Of a stretch of 64,000 nt of DNA, positions 30,150 to 42,392 are shown piece by piece. Location of the stretch: the NCBI GenBank assembly GCA_020736575.1, contig JAGPYM010000001.1:2852001-2916000 (forward strand). The letters are read 5' to 3'. The DNA comes from Thelonectria olida (taxonomy: Eukaryota; Ascomycota; Sordariomycetes; Hypocreales; Nectriaceae). Made by a program: the position numbers and the translations under genes. How positions within the stretch are numbered: position 1 is the first letter of the stretch; each line of letters begins with the position of its first letter. Under the pieces are notes generated by a model. That model ran no database searches, was not told where the DNA came from, and saw only the letters and a program-made list of their open reading frames with translations.

Positions 30150-32071
30150 TCAATATGATTGCGAGAGTTCCCAATACGCCCTTAGTAATGCGAGTCCGCC
30201 GACCTGTGTCTCAACCGTCCGGCCTCGCCCCCGCGTATTGGGGTCCTGCTGACTCTGCTTCGGTTCCCCAGCCTTGTGCTCAGATATGCCCTGCTTGATA
30301 TATTCGTCATCAATTTCTTGAGCTTCTTTCAGCCCTCGAACAACTTGCTGCTGGCCCGATGCCGCTTCAAACGCGGTCCATCCACCTGTTCCGGGAATCC
30401 AGGGGTGATTTCCTCCCCATGTATCGTCTTCCGGGGTTCCCTGATTTCGATAATCTGTTGTGTTCGCTGCGTTGTGGTCGATGCCGTCGTTATCAAGGGT
30501 AACGACTGCATCAAAAACCCCTGCACCCCACCACATCCCAAAACGCCCTTCGGCATCGCGAGTACCCAGAGCTGCAAGGACATTGTGCTTGATCCAACCT
30601 AGATACTCGCCACAGGCAGTGGCATGTGCGGTTTTCACACGTTGGTACCCACGCTCATCAACCTTCATGCCGTCTTCGACTCGGATAGGATCCAATGGCG
30701 AGCAAAAGGTGGCAAGGTGATGAAAGAAGACGCCCTTGAAGGTTTGTCCATCCTGCGAGCATGTGCCACTAGCGTCACACTGCTCTTCAATGATGCCTCC
30801 CCGCCCAAGCCCTCTCCAGGGCGGCAGCCGCCCGGAGGGAACCGAATTTATGTTGTCAATAGGCTTATTGTCCTCGAGACTCCATCCAGTTGCCTCGATA
30901 ACGGACTGGATCAAATCATGTCCTTGCTTCAAATACGAAGCCCTTCCGCTGACTGTCCACAAACCCCGTTGACCTGTGAGCAATACACCTTGGTTGTACG
31001 TGTACACCATCTCATCTCTCAGGTCACACTTTGTGTTACCCGGTCGTCTCCTGTCAATGTGGTAGCCGTCCACAAACAGGCCCTGCTTATTGGTCATGTT
31101 TACTCCCATGAGCCATTCGTAGCCTTTCAATGCTCCCTGCAGGTGCGCAGGATCTTGTTTGGGAAACACAGTATTCGCAAGCCATGGAGAAGTGAAGTTG
31201 TCGCCTGGGAAGTACTGATACATGGAGACGGAGGCCGCAATCCAAAGCTCGTTGGTAATGGCGTTTTTGTAAGGGTTGAGGCGAGGGTTCCAGACCATGC
31301 CGCCGTCACAAAGCTTTGTCTCCCAGCCTCGAGATCCAAGATTCCAAAAGATGCGTGAGCGATGAGCAAACGCCGAGTACCAGTGTTCACCGTGCCAGGG
31401 AACCGATTTCATGATTTCGTTGAGTCCGGTTTCTGGACCAATCTCGATGGATTCGCCTCGCGGGTAGTGCAGGTCGGCATGAGTTCTCACGAACTTGATG
31501 GCCTCGACCCATTCAAGGGCCACCCAAAGGATATCGTCGTAAGCCTGAATGAATAGTGAGCATGAAATATGACCTATAGGTGAATAGGTAATCTCACCTG
31601 CCCTCGAAGAGAGAGGACGTCTTGGCCGTAGTAGAAACTGACCAAGTGGGCATAGTATGAAGAGATGAGGTTCTCTTTGGCCTTCCAGTCATTCGAACCG
31701 CCGGGTCTGGCCGATACCAAAGTCTTTGACAAGGTATTGAGAAGACCGGTGATTACGGTCCCGGTAACAGCAGCTGTCCAGTCTATCGTGGTGGGCCAAG
31801 TGCCGTAGTCGGAAACGAAGTACTGATCCTGCAAGACGACAAGGGCTTGGACAGCATAGTCCAGAACTTGGGCATCCGTGTGTGGTTGTGATTGTCTGGA
31901 GCTGAAGAATAGAAAGGTTTCGGGCAGCGGTTTGCAGTTATTTGATGTCGCTGTGTTGTAGATGATAGGACAATACTCTTGCGTGTTTTCGCGAGTTGGG
32001 ACTGAGACGGAGAGTGCGATGTGTGAGGCGAGAAAGCCAATGAAGCCAACCACGGTCGATAAGCGGGCCAT
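30150..32071 (-). CDS. secreted glycoside hydrolase family 76 (alpha-1,6-mannanase-like)
   Basis: Two exons (32071-31598 and 31544-30150) give 622 residues. The 52-nt intron joins SLRGQ to AYDDILWVALEW in frame. An N-terminal signal peptide is clear (basic start, hydrophobic residues 7-23, cleavage near SVSVPT). The paired Asp of AYDDILW (161-162) fits the catalytic Asp-Asp of GH76, and GGMVWNPRLNPYKNAITNEL matches the family's conserved GG(x)xW...KN...N/E segment. Further family-like stretches are MVYTYNQGVLLTG, FKGVFFHHL and a C-terminal WGGN region. GH76 members cut or transglycosylate alpha-1,6-mannan in the fungal cell wall (yeast DFG5/DCW1). This protein is longer than those (about 450) and has no hydrophobic GPI-anchor tail, so it is probably soluble and secreted. 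Confidence 0.88.
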
Positions 32072-33520
32072 AGTGACGGAGCAATCAGATGCAGTTTTAT
32101 ATGACCAGTCTCTAATTATCGTGGGCCTTGCAAGAGGAGCATCTGGTCACAACGTGCGGGTTTTTTTATGGGATAGGACGATCCATGTCGATGATGGTGA
32201 TGATGCGATCTCGGAGAGAACAGAATGCGCAAGATAAGGTTGAGAAAAGGCGGGAAAAAGACGAAGACGAGACCCTGGGTTGTCTTCGAAAGCGCTTTTG
32301 AAACAAGCGCGGAATAGTTGTCAAGGAGAAAATCGAACGTCTCGCTTGACTGAGAGAAGTTGTGAGAGTCAGGGTCAAGTCAAAAGGCGGGCGATTTTAT
32401 GAAAAAGAAGGCGAGCCAGGTGCAAGTGCGACGTTTGCCCCACCACCGACCGAGACGGATCGTTCGTGGTCGAGACGACGTTCGAGGCGGAGGCGCAGGG
32501 GAAGAGGGAAACAAGTGGGCCAACAAAAGCTTGGGAGAAGTGCATGGCTGGGTCATGACATGAATGGGCGAAGGGGAGCAAGAGGGCTGGATGTGGATAT
32601 GAAGTTTGTGCGCCATGATGTTGCGAATTGACGACAGCATTGGTCGTGCATGGGAGGTTTTAGCTACCTAGTCCAACGCAAAATACTACATACACAACAT
32701 TATTGGTAGCCTTTGTTGTTATTGTGGTTCCATGGGATGGGAGGGTGAAACGAATCATGTCACGTCTGTTTTCGCTCTTCAGATGAGCGTATAAGATAAG
32801 ATAGGTTCTGCATCTAAACCAACGTGACAGAACCTTCCTAGGACTGTGCGAACAGTTTATCCGTCAGGAAATACTCGCCATACTATTGATTTATACTAGA
32901 AAACTTATTCGACCCTTTCATCGCAGCTCAAATGGGGGCTTGTTTCGTCCTCGTCCACCTCATGCGAGTCACACGCACATGAATGGTTGGCGCATCTGCA
33001 ATCAACCCCTCGACCCCTCAAGACACCTCACTTCGGCGGTTTTTAGTGGCCGCTGCTGGGTCTGTTAGTGGAGTTTTTCCGGTCGCTTTCAGTGGCTTCG
33101 ATGTTTCCGCTCCAGCCAATAACGGCGCGCAAACCTAAAAGGTGCGGGCCCTAAAGTGGGTAAAAGTGAGGGCACTCGACAGTCTTTGTTTACTTTCTTC
33201 CCAAAACAGACACAAACACACCCCGGCTCTCCAGGTCCATCTTGCCGCGACCATCACTCTCAACCCACGACTTCCATTCCACATCTTGCACTCTGCAACA
33301 TCCATTCGCAACTTTACCCTTCCCTTCATGTCTATATTCTTCGCCAACTTGTTTCTCGGCGTATCTTAGGCCTCTGATTCCTACCATTGACTACGCGAAA
33401 CACTCTCATCGCGAGTTTGGCCCATCATAACACGCCCAACCAGGGCCTACCCCCACCGTCAACTTTTAATACCCCAAGCCCTCCTTCCATTACTACGCGC
33501 CGTAACGCGTCAACAGAACC
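32072..33520. other. 1.4-kb divergent region (GH76 / PPC89-like gene)
   Basis: No supported gene. The left half carries the GH76 promoter, the right half a CT-rich leader of the PPC89-like gene (CATTCCACATCTTGCACTCT and similar). TAGCTACCTAGTCC occurs near 32662. Confidence 0.4.
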
Positions 33521-36500
33521 ATGGAGGTCGACGCTTCCAGCAGATATCGTTCTCGCATCCTAAGGGAAATGAAGGCGAACCACGACAACCCCTTCAACTC
33601 ACCGCCCTCCTCCACTGGCTCCCACGGCACCGTCAGCCCAACTCTCAGTTCCGTCTTCTCCGACCCCGACGGCGAATCTACGCGCCGACTCAATGAGGAT
33701 ATCGCCCGCATCACTGCTCCGCGTAATCTGCCCGTTAACTGGGAAGCTGCCCACCGCAAGTGGCCTGAGTTCTTCGGCATGCCCAAGTCTCGCAGTTTTC
33801 CTACGCTCGACGACGACACCGACACCCGACCTCTGAGCGCAGAGTCCAAGGAAAACAAGGCTCCCATTTCGGTCGCTAAGTTCGCCGACGATTCCACTCA
33901 GGATACCTGGCAGGGCTCGAACAGAACTCGCGCAGAGATGCAGCCTCGCGTCGACAATGAATCCGACCTCTCCTCCATTCTCTCCAAGTCTCCTGGCCGT
34001 GCCCTTTCCAACCCTGCCTTGAAGATCACCCGCAACCCAAGCCCTCTTTCCAAGGTCCAGACGCGCGTTGCTTCCGACTCTCTGAAGGAGCGCCAGCACC
34101 AACGTCGCGAGTCCCTATCAGACGCGCTCGAACGCCTGCGCAACGCGTCGCAAACTCCTAAAATCAGCCATCAGGAAGAGTCTGCTCGTGATCGCCCCTC
34201 CCCCCAGATGTCTTCCGCCAAATCCAGCCTAACCGCTGTCCCTCCCGAGCCCTCTTATGTGGCTAGTCCTGGTCATAACGAGGCTCATCATGAGACTCAA
34301 AACGACACAAACGTTCGGTCATTTTTCGTACCTGACGTGTCTCATCTTGGAGACTTCGTCACTGGTACCCTTCGATTCAGTGGCTCGATGAAGAATGGCG
34401 TTCCTGTTTTGGTCAAGGATAGCAAGACTCGTGATCGCCACGAGAAACACCACCCCAGCCCTCATGCTGATGTGGACGCGTTTGATCTGCCTGAGGATGA
34501 GGAGAAGATTTTCGTGTCGATGGATATGATCCGCGAGGAGATCGTTTCTCTTCAGGAGCATTACGACAGGGTGCAAGAATATGCCCTGAACCTACAAGAA
34601 CAGGTCGAGCAGTTGGAAGCTCAGCTCAGATCTCGTAGGAATGCTGATGACGGCTTTGGATCCAACCAGGCCAACGAGCAGTTGCTGGCCCAAAAGAACA
34701 GTAAGTATAACCTATCCTCTGAACCCTCTTGGAATATAGTGAAACTGACTGAATTGGGCAGGATTGGAAATTGAAGTTGCTACACTACAGTCCCGTCTCG
34801 AGCAGGTCTCTCGGAAGACCAGCATTAATGAGATTGAAAATGATGCGTTGTCCCAGGAGAAGGACAGGACCGTGAGAAAGCTTCAGGAGGCGTGCGAAGA
34901 CATCAACAAACTCACCCGCAAGCTGAGTCTCAAACAGAAGGAGCTTGAAACCACCCATCGTCAATTGGACTCGACCGAACAAATCCGCCTGGAGAATGAC
35001 ACCCTCCGTCGAGATTTCATGACCCTGAAGCATGGCCAGGACGCTTTGGCGCTTGAAAACAAATCCCTTCAGGCTGCCAACAAAACTCTCCGCGAGGAGA
35101 ATGAGAGCTTGAAGCAGGAGATTGATTCGCTTCGAAATGATGGGAACTCAACCCGATACAACCAACAGTCTCTCATCACTGAGAATCGGTCTCTGCGATC
35201 AAGCAACAAGGCCTTGATGGGGGAGAACGAGGACCTTCGAGAGAATCTCGATGGCGTTCAACATGAGCTTGATGCTGTCAGAGAGGAGGTTGAGGGTCTA
35301 CGAGGAGAGATTCAGAGTGTTGGCCAGGAGAAGACGACCCTGCGCGACGACAACGAGAGTCTTGTGCGGCATAACGAGAAGTATTTCAACGAGAATAAGG
35401 TCCTCCGCCGCGAGAACTCGGGTTTTGAGCGCAACCTACAAGACCTACGGGACGATAACGTGAAGCTCACGGAGGAGGTTGAGTTTTTGAAGCAACAGTT
35501 GGATCATTGTCGACCCATTCCTAAGGAAGACTTCACGGCTCAGCTTGATGATGAGACCGAGGAGAATATGACATCCGCCTTTTTCATTCCCGACATCACA
35601 ATCAACACCAACGATGCTACCGAAACGAAGGATCTGCCCGAGCTTACCGAACAAAGCGGCCGACTGCCAACTCTTCCTGACGTGACCGAGGAGACTCGAA
35701 ACACAACTAAGCAGGAGACTACCTCTCACACTCAGTCGCGAGAGGTACAGAAGTCTCGTAGCAAGAGCAAGAGTGCCTCAAAGTCCTCTGGTCACAGTCA
35801 ACGAGTTGCGTTTTCCATTCCTGAGAAGTCTCAAAAGAACAGCTCCAACGTTGCAAACCAAGGCAGCAAGCGTCGTACTGCTCGTATTAGTCGGAACACG
35901 CCAAAGGTCCCAGTCCAGGAGCCCGAACAGCTTGACGACGACACGACAGGGTTACAGTCCCTGGCTGATGACACAACCCAGGACTACTCCATGCAGTTGG
36001 ACCTGACGCCCAAGGTCCGTAGGGCGTCAAGGACAAAGGAGCACAAGCAGGCCACTCAGGAAGTCACTGGTACCAGCCAAAAGTCACGATCTTCTCACAA
36101 GAATACCGTCGTGTCTGAGTTCACTACCGATAGCGTTCGCAGTGTGGACAAGGATACCTGCCCAGTTCTATCCACGGATGCCCGGCGTATTCTGGATGAT
36201 CTTTGCGAGCACAGTTGCCGCAACTGCACCGTGTGCAGCCGCATCACCTCTCACCGTGGCGTTATTAGCTCTGCAGACCTTGCTGTTGGCAAGAAGCGTG
36301 TTACTGTTCCCCGACCGGTGCCCGTCACTGACCGAGAAGTCTCCGTAGAGGACCCCACGATGCGTCCCGCTCACCATCCAGGCCATGCCCTTGCTATGGT
36401 CATCAAGGGCCTGGAAGACGAAGCACACCATCTGCAGCTTGAGCTCACCCGCATTCAAGCGCAGTACAACGCTCGTGACAAGGCTCTGGGGCGCCGTGAG

Positions 36501-36725
36501 CGCATCAACCTTGCCGAGACCATTCGCACTCTCTTAAAGCGCCTCGAGGCCAAGAATGACCAGGTTTACAGCCTCTACGACGTGCTCGAAGGCCAGAAGG
36601 CTGCTGGTCAAGCCATGACCGAGGAGGAGATCGAGATGACGGTCCTCAACATCACCGGCATGACCGTTCGGGACGTGACCAGCCACAGCGAGCAGCTCAC
36701 TTGGGAGGGCATCGCGGAAGTTTGA
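33521..36725 (+). CDS. PPC89/Cep57-like spindle pole body coiled-coil protein
   Basis: Two exons (33521-34700 and 34762-36725) give 1047 residues; the 61-nt intron joins AQKN to RLEIEV in frame. Residues 1-330 are Ser/Pro-rich with many possible phosphosites. From about 345 to 660 there is an almost unbroken coiled coil with Asn/Glu-rich heptads. SFFVPDVSHL near 290 and SAFFIPDITI near 660 form a repeated F(V/I)PD motif. A cysteine pair (HSCRNCTVCSRI) precedes the C-terminal region. The last 115 residues (HPGHALAMVIKGLEDEAHHL ... LLKRLEAKNDQVYSLYDVLE) match the Cep57-type microtubule-binding domain found in S. pombe Ppc89, a core spindle pole body scaffold. The role is inferred from this C-terminus and overall layout. 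Confidence 0.82.
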
Positions 36726-37275
36726 AGAATTGGTTCACACAAAAATAATGGAGGATGGTCAAGGAGGGCATGACAAATTCATGGAATTGGCGTTAACTGG
36801 TTTGCGTGACAGCAACCCATTTTGTTTGGAACTCTGGGAAGGGCGCCTTAATCGACTGAGTCAATGGCTGGACGGTATGTCATGGGGAGTCTAGGAAACA
36901 CGGGGTTTGCTTTTTATATTTGTCGTTGTATAACTAAGGTTCCATAACGCCAATGGCTGACATGGTCGCTTAAATGAAATTTCCGTTTTCTTCATCCTCA
37001 ACTCCATCCCCCCTCCTCTTTATCCTCGATTTGAAACTTAATGATAGTGCAAGCCTCCTTGATGGCTTGAAATCTAATCTCTTCCCAGGTGGCTTCCTTC
37101 ATTCTCTTATCTACCCTCACCTTGGCCTGACTCATCGATGTACATTATATCCCCCGAGGGCACGTTGCAATGAGAGCAAATACGTGGCTAGAAAACGGAG
37201 GTATCCTTGATTCCTCTATGGGCCTGAAATCGTGCCTCCAAGTTCTACAAACTGAACTCCAAATTAATGAAACTT
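36726..37275. other. spacer between convergent PPC89-like and NOC2 genes
   Basis: 550 bp of shared 3' flank. An 78-codon open frame at 36974 has no protein-like features. I see nothing else. Confidence 0.4.
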
Positions 37276-39615
37276 TTACTCTTCATCCTCATCCTCATCC
37301 TCTTCATCTTCATCGTTGTCTTCAGCAACCTCATCCTCCATGTCCTCATCTTCTTCTTCCTCCTCACTCTCCTCCTCAACTTCACCCTCCCGCTCCGCTT
37401 GCTCCTCCTCTCTACGCTTGCGATCATCTTCACGTCGAGACTCCTCGAGCAACTTGGCACGCTCGGCGCGGGCCTTGCGCTGGCCGACGACGTAGGCGCC
37501 AAGGGGCGTCTTGGCAATATTAAAGTCTCGCAAAAAGGCCTCGACCTGTGTGCGGTCCTTGGGGGCAAAGTCAACCTTTGCGCGGCGCTCTTCGATGAAC
37601 TTGGCGTTGGCCTCAAGCTTCTGGACAAGCAGGACGAGCTGGCCGACGAGCTTGGCGTTCTTGTTGCCCTGTGATTTGGAGCGGGCCTGCTTCAGCCATC
37701 GCTTGATCTGGGTGGTGACGGGCAGGGCGAGCTCGGGGAAGGCGATGGAGGTGCCCCAGAGAAGCATGTACTCTCCGAGAAGTTCGACGATTTGGTCACC
37801 GACGCCATCTTGGTAGACACGGGTCCGCAGGTACGACTTGGGAGCCTTGTAAGACGTGGCGAAGTCCAGGGGCTTAATTGATGAGGCCTTCGGGGGCTTC
37901 TTCATCTCGGCTGAAGTGAGGACTTCGATTAGGGGAGAAGCGAGAGGAATGAAGATATTGGTCGCACGAGAGAGGCGGAGGAGAGAGCGGATGAGGTGGA
38001 AGCGGATAGGGAAGTATAGGGCTGTGGGAATAAGGCGCATGGCACCCATAGTGACTTGGACAAGGGGATAGACGAGGAGCTTTAGCTGGCTCTCCTTGCC
38101 AGCTTCGGCCTCCTTCATGGGACTGCAGTGCTCGGCCAGAACGCATGACCAGAAATCGAGAGAGTGGGTGTACTGCCAGTTGTAGACGATGCGGAAGGCG
38201 TCGTTCTTGTTGTTGACGATGCTGTTGCGCAGATGGATCGCGAGCTGGCGGATAAAGGTGAAGGCTGTGGTGTAGCCAACGGCTTGGTCGATGCCCCAGA
38301 GCTCGGCCGCCGAGTTCTTCATGAGATTGATGCCCTGCAGAGTGTTCGAGTTGGTGACTCGGCTGCCCTGGATGAGACCCTGGTAAACAGCCTTGAGGAC
38401 CGTCTCGCGAATGCCCTTGTCACCGATGACTACCAAGCGTCGTAACACGAGGAAGGCTGTGATACGGGTGGTCTCGGAACTGGCAGGCTGAGCCCAGAAG
38501 TTGACGACGGTCTTGGCGAGAGCTTTGAGAAGCTTCTTGAAAGAGAGCAGATAGGGCAGGATGGGGGTGATGGATGACAAAGTGAGCTTGAGCGTCTTGT
38601 CGTCGGAGAGGGTGCTGAGAAGGTGCATAATGGACGATGTGTACGTCTTGAGCAATAGCGACAGAGTACGGAACTTCTTGTTCTCTGTTTGAACATGCAC
38701 CTTGCCAGATGCCGACTCCTTGATGGGGAGATGGTGGTTCATAACCACAGGAATCTCCTTGAGGGCGAGGACGAGGATATCATTGAAGACTTCGGGGCTG
38801 TTGATTGTGTATCGCTGTGTCGAGCCCTCGTCGTCGTCGTTGTCGTTAAGCACCGCAGCAGATCGGAAAGCGAGAACGACTCGTCTCGCGGCCTTCAAAG
38901 AGTGCCTCTCGGCCATTGCCTTCCTCCACGAGGCGACGAGCTCACGGGTCAGTTCGTTTCCGACGGCGGGCTCCGCCTCGTCCTCGTCCTTCTTCTTCTT
39001 GTCCTTCTTCCGCTTCTTCTTGGGCTGCTCGTCAGACTCGTCTTCGCTCCCGCTGAGCTCGTCCACCTCTGCCAGGTCAGCATCGTCATCGAAATCCAAC
39101 GCTTCGGGGTCGTTTTCGACGAGGAACTTGTAGAATTCGGGGTCCTTCTCGGCGAGGTCGTCCATAGTCTTCTTGCTCATGCCCAAGTCGTCGTCTTCCT
39201 CTCCCTCGTCTTCGCTGTCGCTGGCCACAGGCTGCGCGCCAACCGAGTTGTCAGAGTCGCTGTCCTCGGCCGCGATGCTGGCGCCCTCGAGGGCATCCCT
39301 CTTGCGCTTTCCCAGCTTGCCATCCTTCTTGGACTTCTTGTCGATAATATCGTCGAAGCCACCCTGGAAGAAGTCATCGACGCTCATGTCCATGATCTTC
39401 TTGCCTTTGGGAGCGGCCTTCTTGGGAGCGTCGCCGTCCTCATCCTTGGAGCCTTTGTAAAACTCGGCATCGGTTGCTTTCCTGGCCTTCTTCTTGTCCT
39501 GGATCTGCATGCGCTGCTTGAGCTTGGCATTGGTTTTTCTCTTGTCGAGAACGCCCTTGAGACGATTCTTCTCGAACTTCTTCGTCGCCTTCAAATTCTT
39601 CTTGCCGGGCCCCAT
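37276..39615 (-). CDS. NOC2: nucleolar complex protein 2 (NOC2), ribosome biogenesis
   Basis: A single exon gives 779 residues from the ATG at 39615, chosen because the MGPGKKNLKATKKFEKN start matches the basic beginning of the family. The N-terminal third is Lys-rich, then Asp/Glu-rich (MSVDDFFQGGFDDI is a typical NOC2 element), followed by a helical-repeat NOC2 domain (PF03715) from about residue 300 to 650. Characteristic stretches include FWSCVLAEHC, YPLVQVTMGAMRLIPTALYF and PIRFHLIRSLLRLS. The C-terminus ends in a long acidic tail of alternating Glu and Asp. Noc2 pairs with Noc1 and then Noc3 on pre-60S particles moving from nucleolus to nucleoplasm. Its start is 279 bp from the divergent VPS28 start. 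Length is close to yeast Noc2 (710). Confidence 0.96.
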   Translation of the reverse strand: MGPGKKNLKATKKFEKNRLKGVLDKRKTNAKLKQRMQIQDKKKARKATDAEFYKGSKDEDGDAPKKAAPKGKKIMDMSVDDFFQGGFDDIIDKKSKKDGKLGKRKRDALEGASIAAEDSDSDNSVGAQPVASDSEDEGEEDDDLGMSKKTMDDLAEKDPEFYKFLVENDPEALDFDDDADLAEVDELSGSEDESDEQPKKKRKKDKKKKDEDEAEPAVGNELTRELVASWRKAMAERHSLKAARRVVLAFRSAAVLNDNDDDEGSTQRYTINSPEVFNDILVLALKEIPVVMNHHLPIKESASGKVHVQTENKKFRTLSLLLKTYTSSIMHLLSTLSDDKTLKLTLSSITPILPYLLSFKKLLKALAKTVVNFWAQPASSETTRITAFLVLRRLVVIGDKGIRETVLKAVYQGLIQGSRVTNSNTLQGINLMKNSAAELWGIDQAVGYTTAFTFIRQLAIHLRNSIVNNKNDAFRIVYNWQYTHSLDFWSCVLAEHCSPMKEAEAGKESQLKLLVYPLVQVTMGAMRLIPTALYFPIRFHLIRSLLRLSRATNIFIPLASPLIEVLTSAEMKKPPKASSIKPLDFATSYKAPKSYLRTRVYQDGVGDQIVELLGEYMLLWGTSIAFPELALPVTTQIKRWLKQARSKSQGNKNAKLVGQLVLLVQKLEANAKFIEERRAKVDFAPKDRTQVEAFLRDFNIAKTPLGAYVVGQRKARAERAKLLEESRREDDRKRREEEQAEREGEVEEESEEEEEDEDMEDEVAEDNDEDEEDEDEDEE

Positions 39616-39894
39616 TTTGATGAAGTGGAGCGTGCTGGCTGGGGAAGAATTGAGAATTGGGTTTTTTATGAGGAGTTGGGGTGTTTGGTGTTGCGACTTC
39701 CTCGAAGCTCTACACCCAAACCAAAATTTTTGCGGCTGGCTTATCGATAACGCGGATGAATGAAGGAGGCAGGCGGTGTAGCAATTTGCCGCTTCCATCC
39801 ACTTCGTACTCCGTCACTGCCACCAAGCCCACCGACATCCCACCTCGAAGCCTGGAATGTCGTTCCCCGCGAACAAGCCAATGCCTCTTCCACC
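39616..39894. promoter_or_regulatory. bidirectional promoter NOC2 / VPS28
   Basis: Only 279 bp separate the two divergent start codons, so both core promoters and leaders must fit here. I see no TATA box, as expected for housekeeping genes. No specific factor site stands out. Confidence 0.5.
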
Positions 39895-40740
39895 ATGATC
39901 CCGCGTCAAGGCTATGCGCCAACACCGCACAGCTATGTTCCAAACACAAACCTTTCTGCGACCATAAATCTCGATGAGGTGCGCCAAATCTGACCCATCC
40001 ACATCTTCTCTTCAAGGCGACCCCGCTGCTAACTACTTGGCACTTACAGGAGGTCAAGCTGACCGAGACTCGCGCCGAGCGCGATCTTCAAGATTCTCTC
40101 GCCGAGCTCTTCAGCATCATAGTCACGCTCGACGAGCTTGAGAAGGCCTTCCTTAAAGATGCTATCCCGGAGGCCGACTACACCGACATCTGCGAGAGAT
40201 CACTGAGGCAGTATAAGGCGCTGCTGGCCGATGAGACAATTGCCAATGAGTTCGGAGACCTGGAAGACTTTAAGGCCAAGTGGGAGGTACTTCATCGTCC
40301 GAGTTCGTACACACAAGTGAACACGATGCATCTAACAGAGTGACTAGCTCGAAGCCCCTCGCGCGACTGAGCGCATCCGCGTTGGCATGCCCTCAACAAC
40401 CATCAACGCCTCCTCGTCAGCCCCAGCTCCCGCTCCCGCCGCGGCCAACAATACCAGCGGCGTGCTGATCCTTGAGGCTACGCAAGAATTCATCACATTC
40501 CTCGACGCTGTCAAACTCGGCCTTCTGTCCAAGGACCAACTGCATCCTCTACTGTCCGACGTCATCCAATCGGTCAACCGTGTTACGGATCAGGACTTTG
40601 ACAGCCGTGGCAAGATTGTTCAATGGCTCATCACGCTGAACCAGATGAGGGCGAGCGATGAGCTCACGGAGCAGCAGGCCCGAGAGCTTGAGATGGATAT
40701 TCAGCAGGCATATTCGGGATTTAGAAGGACTTTACAATGA
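39895..40740 (+). CDS. VPS28: VPS28, ESCRT-I subunit
   Basis: Three exons (39895-39978, 40050-40286, 40348-40740) give 237 residues. Both introns have GT-AG ends, with CTAAC elements in each. The N-terminal half matches the ESCRT-I core segment (INLDEEVKLTE ... SIIVTLDELEKAF ... ADYTDICERSLRQYKALL), which packs against VPS23 and VPS37. A linker of about 35 residues rich in Ala, Ser and Pro follows. The C-terminal four-helix bundle (EFITFLDAVKLGLLSKDQLHPLL ... LEMDIQQAYSGFRRTL) recruits ESCRT-II or VPS36 in relatives. It acts on the endosome in sorting ubiquitinated cargo to multivesicular bodies. Length equals yeast Vps28 (242). It is divergent from NOC2 and convergent with MDM12, whose stop lies 170 bp away. 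Confidence 0.96.
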
Positions 40741-40909
40741 TTTTAAGCCGTGTAGCTGCGAGACATGCTGTGAGCGATGGGAAGATCGAAGCGGAATTGC
40801 TAGACGATGGCGTTGTATATATTTTTTTCTCGTAAATATCTTATGCTATGACACTGGGAGGCTTGAGCCTCCTTTTCAATATACCCAACAAGATTGCCGT
40901 CCGACGGTA

Positions 40910-42157
40910 TCATACCAAAAACGTCCAGAAGCTAGGATACACGAATTCCTCCTCAAAGATGCGCCTGACTTGCTCAAGTACAAATCTCTCCACCTTTCCC
41001 ACGTTCTTCAGGCTCTGCTTGCGTCCATCCCTTTCGCCAATCTCGCTTTCAACCTTGATTTCATGCAACAAACCACCGACCTTAGCCTTGTGCTTTGTCG
41101 CCGTCGTCGTAGGATCATCATCGTCGTCTTCGTCAGGGCCCACGGCAGCGAGGGCATCTTCAGGGTTGAGGAAGCAGAAGTGCACGCGCTTGCGGATGTT
41201 TGCCAGGACGCCCACGCCGTCAAAGGACATGCCGGTGATGTTCAGCTTGAGAGGGATACCCACGAAACTGGGCATGGGATAGTCCAGTAGGATCTCGGCC
41301 GTGAGGTTCAGGCGCACGTCGCCGGCGTAGCGAATCCTGAAGACGGCCATGACATCCTCTACACGAGGCTCACGCCTTGATCGCGATCCACCTTGCGGCT
41401 CATCCTCCTCCTCATCGTCATCGTCGTCTACGATGGCCGAGCCTGTGGGATACTTGTCCCGCGTTGGAGGCCGTGACGTGCCGGCCGGCGTGCCAACCGA
41501 CGTCGGGGCCAAGGTTGATACGCTAGACTTCTCGCGCAGGTTTTGCAGCGGCACTGTAAGATTAGGGCTTATGTTGTCGACTGAGATGATGCTGCTGTGC
41601 GATGGATTCCGATTGTGACTGGGACCTTCGTAGGAGTCGAGGATAGGGCCGCCCAGCCAACTGTTACCCAGATGCGCTCCCGCAACGGCGGCCAGCGGAG
41701 TGTGCGTTCCCGTGCCCATGTGGCCTTGAAAGTAGCTCAGTCCCGAGCCCCCAAGGAGCCCAGGAGTTCCGGTGCCCAGAAACGGACTGCTCAGATCATG
41801 GCCACCGGTCTCATTTCGCAACAAATCAGGCCTAAAGCCTCCGTGTCTGCGTCTCCCATCTCCGGGCACGTTGCGCTCCCTCCCGACAGGCTCTGGCGGC
41901 GGCGGCTCCTCCTCATCGCTCTCCTCATCATCATCTAGGTCCTCGTCGTAAAAGTCTGGCAGCGGGTCGGTGATGTCCTTGAGCTCTAGGCGAGGCGGGA
42001 TTGTGCCAAAGTCGAAGCCGTGGACATTGACGGAGCGGATGAAGCGCGGCAGCGGGACCGTCTGGAACTTATCGTGGATAAAGGTGCGGATCTGTTCAGC
42101 GAGAGCCTCGCCGTCGGGACCGCTTGTGACCGTCTCCCAGTTGAGGTCGATGGACAT
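40910..42157 (-). CDS. MDM12: MDM12, ERMES complex subunit
   Basis: A single exon gives 415 residues. It begins [10 protein letters not shown] and closes [14 protein letters not shown], the conserved ends of MDM12 proteins. The lipid-transfer SMP domain is split: an N-terminal part ([30 protein letters not shown]) and a C-terminal part ([30 protein letters not shown]...) flank a long, disordered insert rich in Asp, Glu, Gly and Ser. Such inserts are usual in filamentous fungi, where the protein exceeds the 271 residues of yeast Mdm12. It works with MMM1, MDM34 and MDM10 as a tether and phospholipid conduit between endoplasmic reticulum and mitochondria. No intron is seen. The gene is convergent with VPS28. 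Confidence 0.97.
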   Translation of the reverse strand: MSIDLNWETVTSGPDGEALAEQIRTFIHDKFQTVPLPRFIRSVNVHGFDFGTIPPRLELKDITDPLPDFYDEDLDDDEESDEEEPPPPEPVGRERNVPGDGRRRHGGFRPDLLRNETGGHDLSSPFLGTGTPGLLGGSGLSYFQGHMGTGTHTPLAAVAGAHLGNSWLGGPILDSYEGPSHNRNPSHSSIISVDNISPNLTVPLQNLREKSSVSTLAPTSVGTPAGTSRPPTRDKYPTGSAIVDDDDDEEEDEPQGGSRSRREPRVEDVMAVFRIRYAGDVRLNLTAEILLDYPMPSFVGIPLKLNITGMSFDGVGVLANIRKRVHFCFLNPEDALAAVGPDEDDDDDPTTTATKHKAKVGGLLHEIKVESEIGERDGRKQSLKNVGKVERFVLEQVRRIFEEEFVYPSFWTFLV

Positions 42158-42392
42158 TTGCTCTTGATTGTGTTGATGTGACTGATGACGTGAAGTTCTT
42201 AAGTGGACGTGACCTGGACCGTTATAAGTTATGGGGGTAGGTGGCGCCTTGAGTTATAGCGAGCTTTAGCGCCTGGAGTCGTGAAAGTCATATTCAATGC
42301 CCGGGCGCCTGTGCATCTCTTCACAGACCAAGATACAGATATATCTACCGATAACAGTTTTGCTTCCTGTAAGAAACTTCTTCATTCTTATG

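Noticed and set aside
34764..36725. Myosin- or kinesin-like tail as identity of the long coiled coil
   Set aside because: No motor domain exists on either side; the C-terminal Cep57-like region fits a spindle pole body scaffold better.
38689..39750. 353-codon open frame antisense to NOC2
   Set aside because: Complement of acidic and Lys-rich codons gives a Leu/Val-rich pseudo-protein; it does not begin with a plausible start and the sense strand is clearly NOC2.
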